Below, piece after piece: positions 9,501-16,666 of a stretch of DNA of 31,861 nucleotides. Source of the stretch: CAZVRZ01 sp964629965 (GTDB lineage: Bacteria; Chloroflexota; Anaerolineae; Anaerolineales; UBA4823); the NCBI GenBank assembly GCA_964629965.1, contig CAZVRZ010000060.1:1-31861 (forward strand), in the 5' to 3' direction. Every line of letters starts with the position of its first letter. Positions within the stretch are counted from its first letter, which is position 1. A program made the translations under genes and the position numbers. The notes beneath the pieces are model-generated. The model ran no database searches. It had not been told where the DNA came from and saw nothing but the letters and a program-made list of their open reading frames with translations.

Positions 9501-11325
9501 GCAAGAGTTCAGCGTCAGCGCCCCCGGCGAACAACGACTGGCTGTGCGCCAGGATCGCGCCCTGGTTTTGTTCAATTTGTTAATTTCGATCGAGTGGGAT
9601 GCCACAGACGAATACACCGCTGAAATCATGAATGCGCTGCGCTCCGGTTCGGATTACCTGTACGACCTGACGGACGGGCAAATGGCAATCGGCCAGGTGA
9701 ACATTTACGATAATGGCATCCACTGGGCAGAGGCCGACATTCAGATCTCGGCGCGCAACAATGTTCGTCCCCACGCTTACGTTGGCGGGCTCACCGCCGA
9801 TAATAAATCGTACGTGATCCGCCTGGGTCGTTTCTGGAACGGCGCCAGCGGCAGCCAGGGCTCGTGGCAGGCCCAGGATGGCTATCGCACCCTAATCCAC
9901 GAATTTGCTCATTACGGATTGTACCTGTACGATGAGTATTTTGGCTACCTCTTCGATGACCAGGGCAACCTACTGGGCGAGGTAGAGAAAAGTTGCACGG
10001 GAATCGAGAACCGCAACCCCGCCGGCGATGCCACCAATGCCAGCGTGATGGATCACCACTACACCAGCAGCGAATTGGCGATGCGCGGGGTGAACGGCTT
10101 GTGGTCAAGTGCCTGCGAGCAAACCGCACAGTGGCAGATCAATGGAGAATCCGATTGGGATACGATCACCCGCATGTACGGCGACAACGCTGCTTTGGCA
10201 CGCTGGCAATTTCTGACGCCAGGTATGCGCGGTATCCTGCCAGGCCCCACGGCGCCGCCGGCCTCTCTACCGGATATTCCGCTGGTGAACGTACATGCCA
10301 GTGGCCCATCTGCGCCTCCCCGGCAGTTAACGGTCTATGGCCCGGAGGGATTATACCTGGGCGCGTTGGTAGCATTATACAAACAAAATGGGCAGGTGAT
10401 CGGGCAGGGTTTCACCGATCAAAATGGACGCCTGGATGTATTCGGAGCCCTGGAAAATGATATGGTGCGCGCGATTTCATTTGACGGCGGCTTGACCGGC
10501 AGCGCTACCATAGGCTCTGCAATGAGCCTGACGCTGACCTTGAGGCCGGTGCTCTTATCCCATTTGCAGCAGCAGACATTGGCAGCCAATCCTTATATAC
10601 AAATGCGGGCCGAACCGGGCTTGAGCGCCGATCAGATCGAGGTGTTGGTAGCTCTTTATAACTTCGGCCCAGGCGCCGATCCGGACATACTCCTGACCGA
10701 ACCGGGCAGCACGGTGGGCCACAGCCTGACCATGAGCTACAGCAGCACAACGGGGGTTTACGAGGGCCGGTTAAGTTTCAGCGCCGTGCAGCAAGGCCTG
10801 GGCCAGGTTAGGGTCGTCGCCACGCCAAACGACAACTTGATCCGAATGTATACCACCTATCACTTGCAACAAATCCACAACGACCGCAGCCAGGATGTGT
10901 ACGCCAACGATGGTAATTTGAGCCTGCATTTCGATACAGCCAGCCTGCCTGGAGACAGCGGATATTTGATCATCACACCTCCCGGCGCCATCCCGGGCAG
11001 CCCTCCCGCTGGCATGCTGGTTGTCGGCGATCCCTACAACCTTACGCTCTCGGGGGCAGTGGTAAATTTACAGAAACCGGCCGTTTTGAAGATGATTTAC
11101 CACCAGGCGCTGTTGGACGCACAGTGGGCGCCGCAGGACTTGCAGATCTACTGGTGGAATCCGAGCAGCCAAACTTGGGAAGCAATCCCCGGCGAAGTAG
11201 ATGAATACCAAAAAGCGATCGTGGCCCAGGTAACCCGGCTCGGCATCTATGCTCTAATGGCGCCGGGAGCAGGGACAACGCCAATCCAAGATGAGTGGGT
11301 TTATTTGCCGGTGATCATCCGCTAA
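6505..11325 (+). CDS. Secreted FG-GAP repeat protein with CLCA-like zinc metalloprotease domain
   Basis: 1606 residues from ATG 6505, 14 bp after the previous gene; upstream in-frame codons lie within that gene. Residues about 18-38 form a signal or membrane segment. Residues about 78-772 hold some 13 FG-GAP/VCBS repeats of about 50 residues, each with a GD-DGDGDLD calcium-loop motif and an NQVYRN strand. Beta domains follow, including a carboxypeptidase-regulatory-like one (about 915-1010). Residues about 1025-1245 hold a zincin: H1132-E-F-A-H1136, then D1143 seven residues after the second His, then EY. This is the HExxHx6D pattern of the CLCA metalloprotease family (MEROPS M87). Downstream NASVMDHH and NGESDWDTI recall the CLCA segments around SIMF and STWDVI. 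Another regulatory-like domain (about 1270-1340) and the C-terminal module (about 1366-1606) end in VYLPVIIR. It is probably a surface protease. Confidence 0.88.
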   Translation: MNTLRTHPSIFHRASHFRQAAISGAFLLFLSIFLLREQIQNTLEVQAAQVEPRPAAPGIRFSGGWASRETHNTSEVTWGDINGDGALDLAVSNGSTLGGQVNEVYLNNGRGNLQLGWQSVGDERMTISQALGDLDGDGDLDLAYGNDQDVSQVYKNAGDGTFSLAWESTGYAMTTRSIALGDLENDGDLDLAIGNIGQVNQVYRNDGSGNFTLAWESTGDESSTQCMAWGDMDGDGYQDLVIGNNNAQVNQVYRNNGNGGFSLAWESSGDVHETVEAALGDMDGDADLDIAIANTDLNNGQAKQVYRNNGSMQFALAWESSGDTRGTWDVAWGDADGDGDLDLAFGSTGAANQVYRNDGNGSFSLGWESTGDIKATYSVAWGDADHDGDLDLAFGNSTSQINQVYLNNSDWGATLAWSAPEANKTQSVALGDMDGDGDLDIACANYGKLANQVYRNDANNTFTPAWESGDLKDTTSVAWGDMDGDGDLDLAFGNADDAQGGEVNQVYRNDGSGNFSLAWESTGDLKNTYSVAWGDMDGDGDLDLAFANGSTGLFMEGQINQVYRNNGNGSFSPAWESTGELKDTASVAWGDVDSDGDLDLVFGNRKDFDGDINQVYLNNGSGSFRLGWESTDDAEWTEEIALGDMDGDGDLDMVVANTLQVNQVFYNDGTGNFSPAWESTGDTQATSSISLGDVDGDGDLDIAFGNLTGLTGGAVNQVYRNEGNGNYTLIWDTSGNLKDTSSTAWGDMDRDGDLDLVFGNDQGVNQIYANHRLPAAGLPDTPPSIAIFRPDGTDNAGDYSAAIILNSTSIAIPYKLYDAEGDPAPMIRAYYSVAGGGQWLPATAAADVQTTDLHTAPWPAGTSHTFTWNAAADLIKSDHVAFRIEVYQGAAGPYQWPYTAVQSASFRVEQPWFIRVVDEQGAPIPGATIYRDGQAITQTLTGATTTDGMGLLNPGSLAIGTKLTTLVMQKEQPTGRDGHDGWAYRIYTSNVGWAANGALQEFSVSAPGEQRLAVRQDRALVLFNLLISIEWDATDEYTAEIMNALRSGSDYLYDLTDGQMAIGQVNIYDNGIHWAEADIQISARNNVRPHAYVGGLTADNKSYVIRLGRFWNGASGSQGSWQAQDGYRTLIHEFAHYGLYLYDEYFGYLFDDQGNLLGEVEKSCTGIENRNPAGDATNASVMDHHYTSSELAMRGVNGLWSSACEQTAQWQINGESDWDTITRMYGDNAALARWQFLTPGMRGILPGPTAPPASLPDIPLVNVHASGPSAPPRQLTVYGPEGLYLGALVALYKQNGQVIGQGFTDQNGRLDVFGALENDMVRAISFDGGLTGSATIGSAMSLTLTLRPVLLSHLQQQTLAANPYIQMRAEPGLSADQIEVLVALYNFGPGADPDILLTEPGSTVGHSLTMSYSSTTGVYEGRLSFSAVQQGLGQVRVVATPNDNLIRMYTTYHLQQIHNDRSQDVYANDGNLSLHFDTASLPGDSGYLIITPPGAIPGSPPAGMLVVGDPYNLTLSGAVVNLQKPAVLKMIYHQALLDAQWAPQDLQIYWWNPSSQTWEAIPGEVDEYQKAIVAQVTRLGIYALMAPGAGTTPIQDEWVYLPVIIR
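6738..8820 (+). repeat. Tandem FG-GAP/VCBS coding repeats
   Basis: About 13 full units plus an ending half unit, 144-170 bp each, encode the propeller part of the FG-GAP metalloprotease. The unit consensus is NQVYRN, a short Gly/Asn turn, F.LAWESTGD, then WGDMDGDGDLDLAFGN. Units differ at the DNA level and in the loop length before NQVYRN. Fourteen Asp-rich loops are present. The count suggests two seven-bladed propellers or one extended array; the sequence alone does not decide. Confidence 0.9.
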
Positions 11326-11360
11326 AACAAAGTCTCAACTTATTCAAATTTCTACCTTTA

Positions 11361-11369
11361 TGGTATAGT
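11361..11369 (+). promoter_or_regulatory. Putative extended -10 promoter of the serine hydrolase gene
   Basis: TGGTATAGT has the TGn extension followed by a near-consensus -10 hexamer, in the AT-rich 120-bp gap after the FG-GAP gene. No good -35 box is visible at the usual distance. The hydrolase ATG lies about 76 bases downstream. The rest of this gap holds nothing else I recognise. Confidence 0.4.
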
Positions 11370-11445
11370 AAAAAGAGTAGACTACCAACCGGCTTGCGGC
11401 GAACGCCTATCGGGCCGAGCACATTCATCATTATAGAAGGAAACT

Positions 11446-12918
11446 ATGAGCCAGGCATTTTCATTTCCAACCAGCGCACCCGAAGCCCAGGGTGTTTTGT
11501 CATCCGGCGTATTGGCGTTCGTGAAAGAGGTCGATCAGCGTGTGAAAGGCATGCACGGCTTCATGCTGCTGCGCCACGGCGTGCTCATTGCACAGGGCTG
11601 GTGGAGCCCTTATCGGGCCGAGCTGCCGCACACCCTCTATTCGTTAAGCAAGAGCTTCACTTCCACGGCGGTCGGCATGGCGGTGGATGAAGGCCGCCTG
11701 TCAATCGACGACCCGGTGCTGTCCTTCTTCCCCGACGAGGCACCATCCAAAGTGAGCGCCAACCTGGCGGCTATGCGGGTGCGCCACCTGCTTTCCATGT
11801 GCACCGGGCACAGCCAGGATACTCCCCAGGCCATGGCAAGCCGGCGAGATAAGAACTACGCAAAAGGCTTCCTGGCGCAGCCGGTTACCTACCAGCCAGG
11901 CACGCACTTCCTATATAACAGCGGCGCCAGCTACATGCTCTCGGCAATCGTACACAAGCTGGTGGGCATGCCCATCCTGGACTACCTGCAGCCGCGTCTG
12001 TTCCAGCCGCTGGGCATCCAGGTTTCGGAGTGGGAGTCCTGCCCGAAGGGCATCAACGTGGGCGGTTGGGGACTGAGCCTCAAGACCGAGGACATCGCTC
12101 GCTTCGGACAACTGTACCTGCAAAAGGGGGTGTGGCAGGGCCGGCGCCTGCTGTCGGATGCGTGGATCGCCCAGGCCAGCGCCAAGCAGATCGACAACGG
12201 GTCAAATATCGGTTCCGATTGGGAACAGGGTTACGGTTTCCAGTTCTGGCGCTGCCAGAATAACTTCTACCGCGGTGACGGGGCCTTTGGCCAGTACTGC
12301 GTGGTGATGGACGATCTGGATGCGGTGCTGGCGATCAATTCGGGCGTAACGGACATGCAGGCGGTGCTGAACGCAGTGTGGAAATACCTGCTGCCCGCTT
12401 TTAAACCGGAGGCTTTAGCAGCAAACGGAGAGGCCGCGGGCAATTTGGCTCGCAAGACGCAAGGGTTGGCGATCAAGCCGCCCAAGGGCGCCAAGACCTC
12501 GCCGCTGGCGAAGAGCATCTCCGGCCAGCGCTACGACCTGGAGCCCAACCCGGCCGAATATGGCTGGCTGGCGCTCGATCTCAGCCAGGCTGGCGGCAAG
12601 CTTACCTTTGAAGACCGGAAAGGCCGGCACGAACTGGACTTCGGCAACGGGAGCTGGTTGGAAGGCCAGGCGGACTTTTTCGGCAGTAGTCCGATTCCTG
12701 GAAAAACATCGGTACAGCGCACGGCCGCCAGCGGAACCTGGACGGCGCAGGATACCTACACCATCACGACCCATTTCATCGAAACGCCGTACTGCCTCAC
12801 CCTGACTTTCCGCTTTGGCGGCGACCAGGTGTTCTTCGATTTCAAGATGAACGTCGGCTTCGGGCCCCAAGAAATGCCAACCATCACGGGCCAGATCCGC
12901 AAAGGATCACAAGGGTAA
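11446..12918 (+). CDS. Serine hydrolase of the beta-lactamase / class C PBP fold
   Basis: 490 residues; the ATG is preceded by AAGGAAA. The beta-lactamase (Pfam Beta-lactamase, PF00144) fold covers about residues 15-345. The nucleophile motif SxxK is S66-L-S-K69 and the second motif is Y157-N-S159. A GDGAFGQY segment stands where the third motif (HxG or KTG) normally lies. There is no signal peptide, so it is probably cytoplasmic. Residues about 360-490 form an extra beta-rich domain. Family members include esterases, D-aminopeptidases and PBP-like peptidases; most are not antibiotic resistance enzymes. The substrate cannot be told from the sequence. It is followed by a short possible reading frame and the CPBP protease gene on the same strand, so the three may be co-transcribed. 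Confidence 0.9.
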   Translation: MSQAFSFPTSAPEAQGVLSSGVLAFVKEVDQRVKGMHGFMLLRHGVLIAQGWWSPYRAELPHTLYSLSKSFTSTAVGMAVDEGRLSIDDPVLSFFPDEAPSKVSANLAAMRVRHLLSMCTGHSQDTPQAMASRRDKNYAKGFLAQPVTYQPGTHFLYNSGASYMLSAIVHKLVGMPILDYLQPRLFQPLGIQVSEWESCPKGINVGGWGLSLKTEDIARFGQLYLQKGVWQGRRLLSDAWIAQASAKQIDNGSNIGSDWEQGYGFQFWRCQNNFYRGDGAFGQYCVVMDDLDAVLAINSGVTDMQAVLNAVWKYLLPAFKPEALAANGEAAGNLARKTQGLAIKPPKGAKTSPLAKSISGQRYDLEPNPAEYGWLALDLSQAGGKLTFEDRKGRHELDFGNGSWLEGQADFFGSSPIPGKTSVQRTAASGTWTAQDTYTITTHFIETPYCLTLTFRFGGDQVFFDFKMNVGFGPQEMPTITGQIRKGSQG

Positions 12919-12936
12919 ATGCGGAGGGCCGGTGAG

Positions 12937-13011
12937 ATGAACTCTGAAGAGAAAAGATTGCCGGTAACCCCCGGCGCCTCGCCGGAAGCAGTGGAACTAA
13001 GGATTAATTGA
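12937..13011 (+). CDS. Possible 24-residue small protein between two genes
   Basis: A 24-codon frame (MNSEEKRLPV...LRIN) starts at an ATG 8 bases after a strong GGAGGG (12923-12928). It ends in a TGA that overlaps the TTG at 13008 and lies 2 bases before the ATG at 13014, so translation could be coupled to the CPBP protease gene. The frame could also begin at 12919, directly after the preceding stop. No homology is recognisable. Alternatively it is only a leader that positions ribosomes, or chance. Confidence 0.3.
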   Translation: MNSEEKRLPVTPGASPEAVELRIN

Positions 13012-13013
13012 AC

Positions 13014-13937
13014 ATGGAAACAGAACTTACCCCAACCCCTGTCCATGAAAAATACCTATTAACCGGCGCAGCCTGGTTTTCCATGCTGTTGATCTCCGAC
13101 CTGCCGGATATCGCCTGCAACGCCCTCTCCGGGCAGGTTCCGGGCTGGCTGCTGTGGGCCAAGCTGGGGGCGATGGGGTTGTTCTTTCTCCTGTGCGCGG
13201 CCTGGCAGCGCCTGCGCCCGCTGAAGCCTTACGCCTTCGTCATGCTGGCCCTCTTCGTTGGGCTGAGCGCGTCGGAGCTGGTCAGAGGGACGGCCTGGTG
13301 GCAAGGGCTGGTCGATCCGTCCGACTCTAGCTTTACATTATTTTACTTGAGACCTTTCGTGCGCGACTTTGGCGTGGCGCTGATCGTGCTGGCGGCACTG
13401 TGGATTCTGAAACGCCGGCGGAGCGAATTCTACCTGGTAAAAGGCCAGACGAACGCACCCATCGAGCCAGTGCGCTGGCTGGGCATCGGCCAGGGCGAGT
13501 CGTGGCGCACCTTCGGCTGGATCTTTACGATCATTGCCTCCATCGCCGTGGCAATTCCCACGGTGGTGGCGCTGCGCCCCAGCGGTGAAATCCTGCTGCA
13601 GGCGGCACGCTGGCTGCCGGCCGCGCTCGGTTTTGCGGCCATAAACGCCTTCAACGAGGAGATTTATTTCCGCACTACGCTGCTGTCCACGCTGCCAAAC
13701 GTGATTGGCCGGAGGCAGGCCATGCTGATCAACGTGGTATTGTTCGGGCTGGCTCATTATTTGTATGGATCGCCGCCTGGAGTGATCGGCTTCTTGATGA
13801 CCGGTTTTCTGGCATTCCTGATGGGCAAAAGCATGTTGGAGACGAAGGGTATGCTGTGGGCCTGGATGATCCACTTCCTGCCGGACGTGGTCGTCTTTTT
13901 CTCATACGCCATCCTGTGGGTGCAGGCCGGACACTGA
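13014..13937 (+). CDS. CPBP family intramembrane metalloprotease
   Basis: 307 residues from ATG 13014; AAGG at 12999-13002 suits this start better than the TTG at 13008. About eight hydrophobic segments span the chain. The CPBP (CAAX protease and bacteriocin-processing, Abi) signatures are all present: E215-E216-IYF-R220 (EExxxR), F244-GLA-H248 (FxxxH) and H287-FLP-D291 (HxxxD). These residues hold the catalytic glutamate and metal ligands in the Rce1-like fold. In bacteria such proteins act in bacteriocin self-immunity, peptide maturation or membrane protein turnover; the specific role here is unknown. The first 180 residues are a membrane domain of their own, longer than in minimal family members. 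The gene is convergent with the L,D-transpeptidase gene, 11 bp apart. Confidence 0.9.
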   Translation: METELTPTPVHEKYLLTGAAWFSMLLISDLPDIACNALSGQVPGWLLWAKLGAMGLFFLLCAAWQRLRPLKPYAFVMLALFVGLSASELVRGTAWWQGLVDPSDSSFTLFYLRPFVRDFGVALIVLAALWILKRRRSEFYLVKGQTNAPIEPVRWLGIGQGESWRTFGWIFTIIASIAVAIPTVVALRPSGEILLQAARWLPAALGFAAINAFNEEIYFRTTLLSTLPNVIGRRQAMLINVVLFGLAHYLYGSPPGVIGFLMTGFLAFLMGKSMLETKGMLWAWMIHFLPDVVVFFSYAILWVQAGH

Positions 13938-13948
13938 TCGAAGGCAGG

Positions 13949-15013
13949 CTAAATCACCTGGACGCTAATGCCAGGGCCGGTTTGCTCCCAGTCGTCTCGC
14001 TGGCGAATATCGGCGGAATAGGCCGGCAGGCTCCAGCGGAAGAGCCATTTGGCCTCTGCCGTACGCATGTTGACGCAGCCGTGGCTCATTACCGTGCCAA
14101 AGTTGTCGTGCCAGTAGGTGCCATGGAAGGCAACGCCGTTGTCGTGAAAAAAGGTGACCCACGGCACGCCGGGCAGTTCGAAGGAGTTCGGGTCGCTGGT
14201 CAGGGCGCCCTCCCCCATGTGCTTGGAAGGGGTCTTGCGGTTGGTGGTGAAATCGCCGCGGGGCGTATCTTTGTAAGGAACGCCGGTGGCCACCGAGGTT
14301 TCCAAGATCAGGCGGCTGCCTTCGTAGGCGCGCAGCGACTGGGTGTCGAGAAATAGCACAAGGCGCTTTTGCCCCGGCGGTATCTCGGGCGAGAGAGGGC
14401 TCAGCTCATGGGGAGGCACCGGGCGGACGTGCGCCGCCTGGACGTAGTAACGCAGCTTCAGCCATTCGTCGGTAACGCCATACCAGCGCAGGCCGGCCTC
14501 ATCATCCAGGATAGAAGTGATCCAGTGTTGCGAGCCGAAATACAGGCGGTAGACCTTTCGCCAGTCGCCATAATTGTTGATGCGGTAGGCCTGCGAATAG
14601 GGCATGGTGATCTCGCCCAACAGGCCACACTCCGGAACAGCGCCCAAGGTGGTGTTCAGGCGCAGGCGGTCGACGCGTTGGATATAGGCCGAGTGGACGT
14701 AGCCGCCCTCCACCCGGTACCAACGCGGGTTGTGCGCCGGCCCGGCCGGCGACTGCACTTCTTCGAACAGGTAGACCAGCGCGTCGCGCTCCAGCCTGCC
14801 CAGAGGCCGGCTTTGCTCGTCTGGCAGCAGGTAAACGGGGATCGAGCGGCGCGTAACGCGCCCCAGCATGATCTTTTCGTCCGGTTCGCCCGGGGGATAA
14901 GGGCGCAGCCAGCCGCCCGGCGAAGGGGCGGGCCGCAGCGCGCAGGCAGCCAATGAGAGAGCGCCCAGCTTGAGGAAGCTGCGGCGGGAAAGGGAGTGGT
15001 TCTTTGTGGTCAT
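13949..15013 (-). CDS. Tat-exported L,D-transpeptidase (YkuD domain)
   Basis: 354 residues from ATG 15013. A GTG at 15079 would add 22 residues ahead of the export signal and is less likely. The N-terminus has a twin-arginine signal (SRRSFLKLGALSLAAC). Residues about 50-225 contain SH3-like beta segments that may bind the wall. The YkuD catalytic domain covers about 228-345, with the HGTYWHDNFG stretch and the SHGCVNM motif (H311, catalytic C313). L,D-transpeptidases form 3-3 peptidoglycan cross-links or attach proteins to the wall outside the membrane. The Cys of LSLAACAL could be a lipobox, giving a Tat lipoprotein. A perfect TATAAT lies only 7 bases upstream of the ATG, so the mRNA may be leaderless. 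Confidence 0.9.
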   Translation of the reverse strand: MTTKNHSLSRRSFLKLGALSLAACALRPAPSPGGWLRPYPPGEPDEKIMLGRVTRRSIPVYLLPDEQSRPLGRLERDALVYLFEEVQSPAGPAHNPRWYRVEGGYVHSAYIQRVDRLRLNTTLGAVPECGLLGEITMPYSQAYRINNYGDWRKVYRLYFGSQHWITSILDDEAGLRWYGVTDEWLKLRYYVQAAHVRPVPPHELSPLSPEIPPGQKRLVLFLDTQSLRAYEGSRLILETSVATGVPYKDTPRGDFTTNRKTPSKHMGEGALTSDPNSFELPGVPWVTFFHDNGVAFHGTYWHDNFGTVMSHGCVNMRTAEAKWLFRWSLPAYSADIRQRDDWEQTGPGISVQVI

Positions 15014-15020
15014 CGGTCTT

Positions 15021-15026
15021 ATTATA
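15021..15026 (-). promoter_or_regulatory. Putative -10 box with leaderless start of the L,D-transpeptidase gene
   Basis: On the minus strand TATAAT is followed by 7 bases and then the ATG at 15013. Transcription normally starts about 7 bases after this hexamer, which would put the first base of the mRNA at the start codon. No Shine-Dalgarno sequence precedes the ATG. The hexamer 17 bases further up (TTTTAC) is a poor -35. Confidence 0.4.
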
Positions 15027-15126
15027 TCCGGTTCGGCTGGTTCGTAAAATTCGGGACAACAAGGAAGAACATACTTCACGAACAGTACCGTGCGCTTGCC
15101 GAGCAGCCAGCGCCTTTCACGGCTTT

Positions 15127-15167
15127 TTGCCAGTTTTCAGCTTGTACCGATTAGCTTGTTAGGTATA
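15127..15167 (+). repeat. Diverged 41-nt repeat, copy 1, attC-like 3' end
   Basis: TTGCCAGTTTTCAGCTTG, then 9 unrelated bases, then GCTTGTTAGGTATA. The same layout with the same 9-base gap recurs at 16883-16923 with three changes in the 32 matching positions. Similarity extends weakly about 20 bases further upstream (AGC-CC...AC-GC-TT). GTTAGGT (15158-15164) fits the GTTRRRY core of integron attC sites. An imperfect hairpin lies just upstream (CCGTGCGCT near 15088 and AGCGCC...CACGG near 15110). The gene start of the propeller protein lies 60 bases downstream. Confidence 0.55.
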
Positions 15168-15169
15168 CA
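15142..15169 (+). promoter_or_regulatory. Putative promoter of the propeller protein gene
   Basis: TTGTAC (15142-15147) and TATACA (15164-15169) are 16 bases apart, a plausible sigma-70 type promoter, inside repeat copy 1. The start codon follows about 55 bases downstream after an excellent ribosome binding site. Confidence 0.4.
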
Positions 15170-15223
15170 ATTTATGCATGCCCGCTCGCGTCAGGATTTC
15201 AGCAGATTGTGTTAGGAGGTATC

Positions 15224-16591
15224 GTGAAGAAATTTCTTTTAATATCTGCTCTCGCTTTAGTCCTTATAATAAATACAACAAGTGGCGCAGAAAGCAGCGC
15301 CTCCTCATATACTAAATATAGTATTAGCGGATGTCCTACGAGCCTTACAACTGGTCCAGATGGTAACCTCTGGTTGACGGTTAGCACCTGTATGCCGGAT
15401 GGTGGGTATAGCATCAACCGAATCACCCCAACAGGCAACGAGACTAAGTTTGTTATTCCCACTACCAATAGTGGGGCAGAAGATATCACATCTGGCTCGG
15501 ATGGTAACCTATGGTTTACCGAGAGCGAGGGAAACAAGATTGGGAGAATCACACCGACAGGGGTGATTACCGAATTTGAACTCCCAATCGGCGGCGGTCC
15601 CTCTAAAATCACCTCTGGGCCGGATGGCAACCTTTGGTTTACAGAGAGAAATGCCAATAAGATTGGGCGGATTACGCCGGCAGGGGTCATTACTGAGTTT
15701 TTGCTTTCGACATTGAATAGTATGCCATCGCAGATCACATCTGGTGCAGATGGTAACCTTTGGTTTACAGAGGGAAATGCTAATAAGATTGGACGGATTA
15801 CGCCAGATGGGAGCATTACCGAGTTTGTCATCCCGTCTGGTGCTAGTGCCTATGATATTACCTCAGGGCCGGATGGCAACCTTTGGTTTGCAGAGGGAAG
15901 TGCTAATAAGATTGGACGGATTACGCCAGATGGGAGCATTACCGAGTTTGTCATCCCATCTGGTGCTAGTATCTATCATATTACCTCTGGGCCGGATGGC
16001 AACCTTTGGTATACCACTACAGATAAAATTGGGCGTATGACACTCGCAGGCGCTGTGACCGAATTTGCTCTGACTGAAGAGGATCATGCCTATGATATTA
16101 CTTCTGGCCCGGATGGTAACCTTTGGTTCACCGGAGACATGGACATTATTAAGTTCCCACCTTATTACCTTTATCTGCCTATCATTCTAAACGGTTTTAC
16201 TCCGCTTCCAACTGCTACTTCCACCCCGGGGGGGCCAACTCCCACTCCAAGGCCATCATCGGGGCCTCAACAGGGCAGATGGGTTATGGAAAGAAATGGG
16301 GACCTGCATGGCGGTAGTTTCAATGTGACATCGAATGGCGTAGAAAACTGGTTTGGTCAGATATATCCGAAGGGGTCTTCCACTTGCGCGTTTTACTTCG
16401 ACGTCAAAGGTCCATTTACCATCAGCAACAATAGTTTTTCTATCTCGGGCGGGCAGCCCACTGGTTCGGGTAGGTTTACATCAGTAACTACAGCCAGTGG
16501 AAGTATGAATTTTTCCAACGTATCTACAACATGCCTAGGTGTCCCCTATACGGGCAGTGGAACATGGACGGCAACATGGGCATCACCATAG
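15224..16591 (+). CDS. Secreted seven-bladed propeller protein, Vgb/NHL-like
   Basis: 455 residues from GTG 15224, placed 3 bases after AGGAGGT (15214-15220). Residues 1-24 are a signal peptide (KKFLLISALALVLI). Seven units of 39-46 residues follow, each with GPDGNLWFTE, NKIGRITP and G.ITEF, as in streptogramin lyase (Vgb)-like propellers. Blades 4 and 5 are nearly identical even in DNA. The propeller ends in LYLPIIL (16169-16189), the same short motif that closes other secreted proteins here, but in this gene a Pro/Thr-rich linker and a 110-residue beta domain continue after it. Vgb homologues are common in non-resistant bacteria and this one is exported, so drug inactivation should not be assumed. 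The region is visibly richer in A and T than its neighbours. Confidence 0.82.
   Translation: MKKFLLISALALVLIINTTSGAESSASSYTKYSISGCPTSLTTGPDGNLWLTVSTCMPDGGYSINRITPTGNETKFVIPTTNSGAEDITSGSDGNLWFTESEGNKIGRITPTGVITEFELPIGGGPSKITSGPDGNLWFTERNANKIGRITPAGVITEFLLSTLNSMPSQITSGADGNLWFTEGNANKIGRITPDGSITEFVIPSGASAYDITSGPDGNLWFAEGSANKIGRITPDGSITEFVIPSGASIYHITSGPDGNLWYTTTDKIGRMTLAGAVTEFALTEEDHAYDITSGPDGNLWFTGDMDIIKFPPYYLYLPIILNGFTPLPTATSTPGGPTPTPRPSSGPQQGRWVMERNGDLHGGSFNVTSNGVENWFGQIYPKGSSTCAFYFDVKGPFTISNNSFSISGGQPTGSGRFTSVTTASGSMNFSNVSTTCLGVPYTGSGTWTATWASP
15778..16012 (+). repeat. Recent 123-bp tandem duplication of one propeller blade
   Basis: The DNA starting at 15778 (TGCTAATAAGATTGGACG) recurs at 15901. 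Over about 112 bp the two copies differ at roughly five positions, far fewer than between other blades of the same gene. The period is exactly 41 codons, so the frame is kept. Confidence 0.8.
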
Positions 16592-16627
16592 AACCAGGCT
16601 AATTCAGGAGCAAGCCGCCCAATAATT

Positions 16628-16634
16628 GTTAGGC
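16628..16634 (+). repeat. Third GTTRRRY (attC-like) end
   Basis: GTTAGGC lies 36 bases after the stop of the propeller gene and 32 bases before the next ATG. An imperfect inverted match (GGCTAATTC near 16599 against AATTGTTAGGC) precedes it. The site is shorter than a typical attC and lacks the TTTTCAGCTTG part of the 41-nt repeat, so it is weaker evidence than the other two. Confidence 0.3.
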
Positions 16635-16666
16635 AGCGCGATTGAGGATTGTCCAGGATACCAAGT

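Noticed and set aside
11446..12918. Beta-lactamase antibiotic resistance gene
   Set aside because: It has SxxK and YxS motifs of the broad serine hydrolase family, no signal peptide and an extra C-terminal domain; resistance is not supported.
15224..16591. Streptogramin resistance by a Vgb lyase
   Set aside because: The propeller repeats match the fold, but the protein is exported, has an added domain, and such propellers are widespread without resistance activity.
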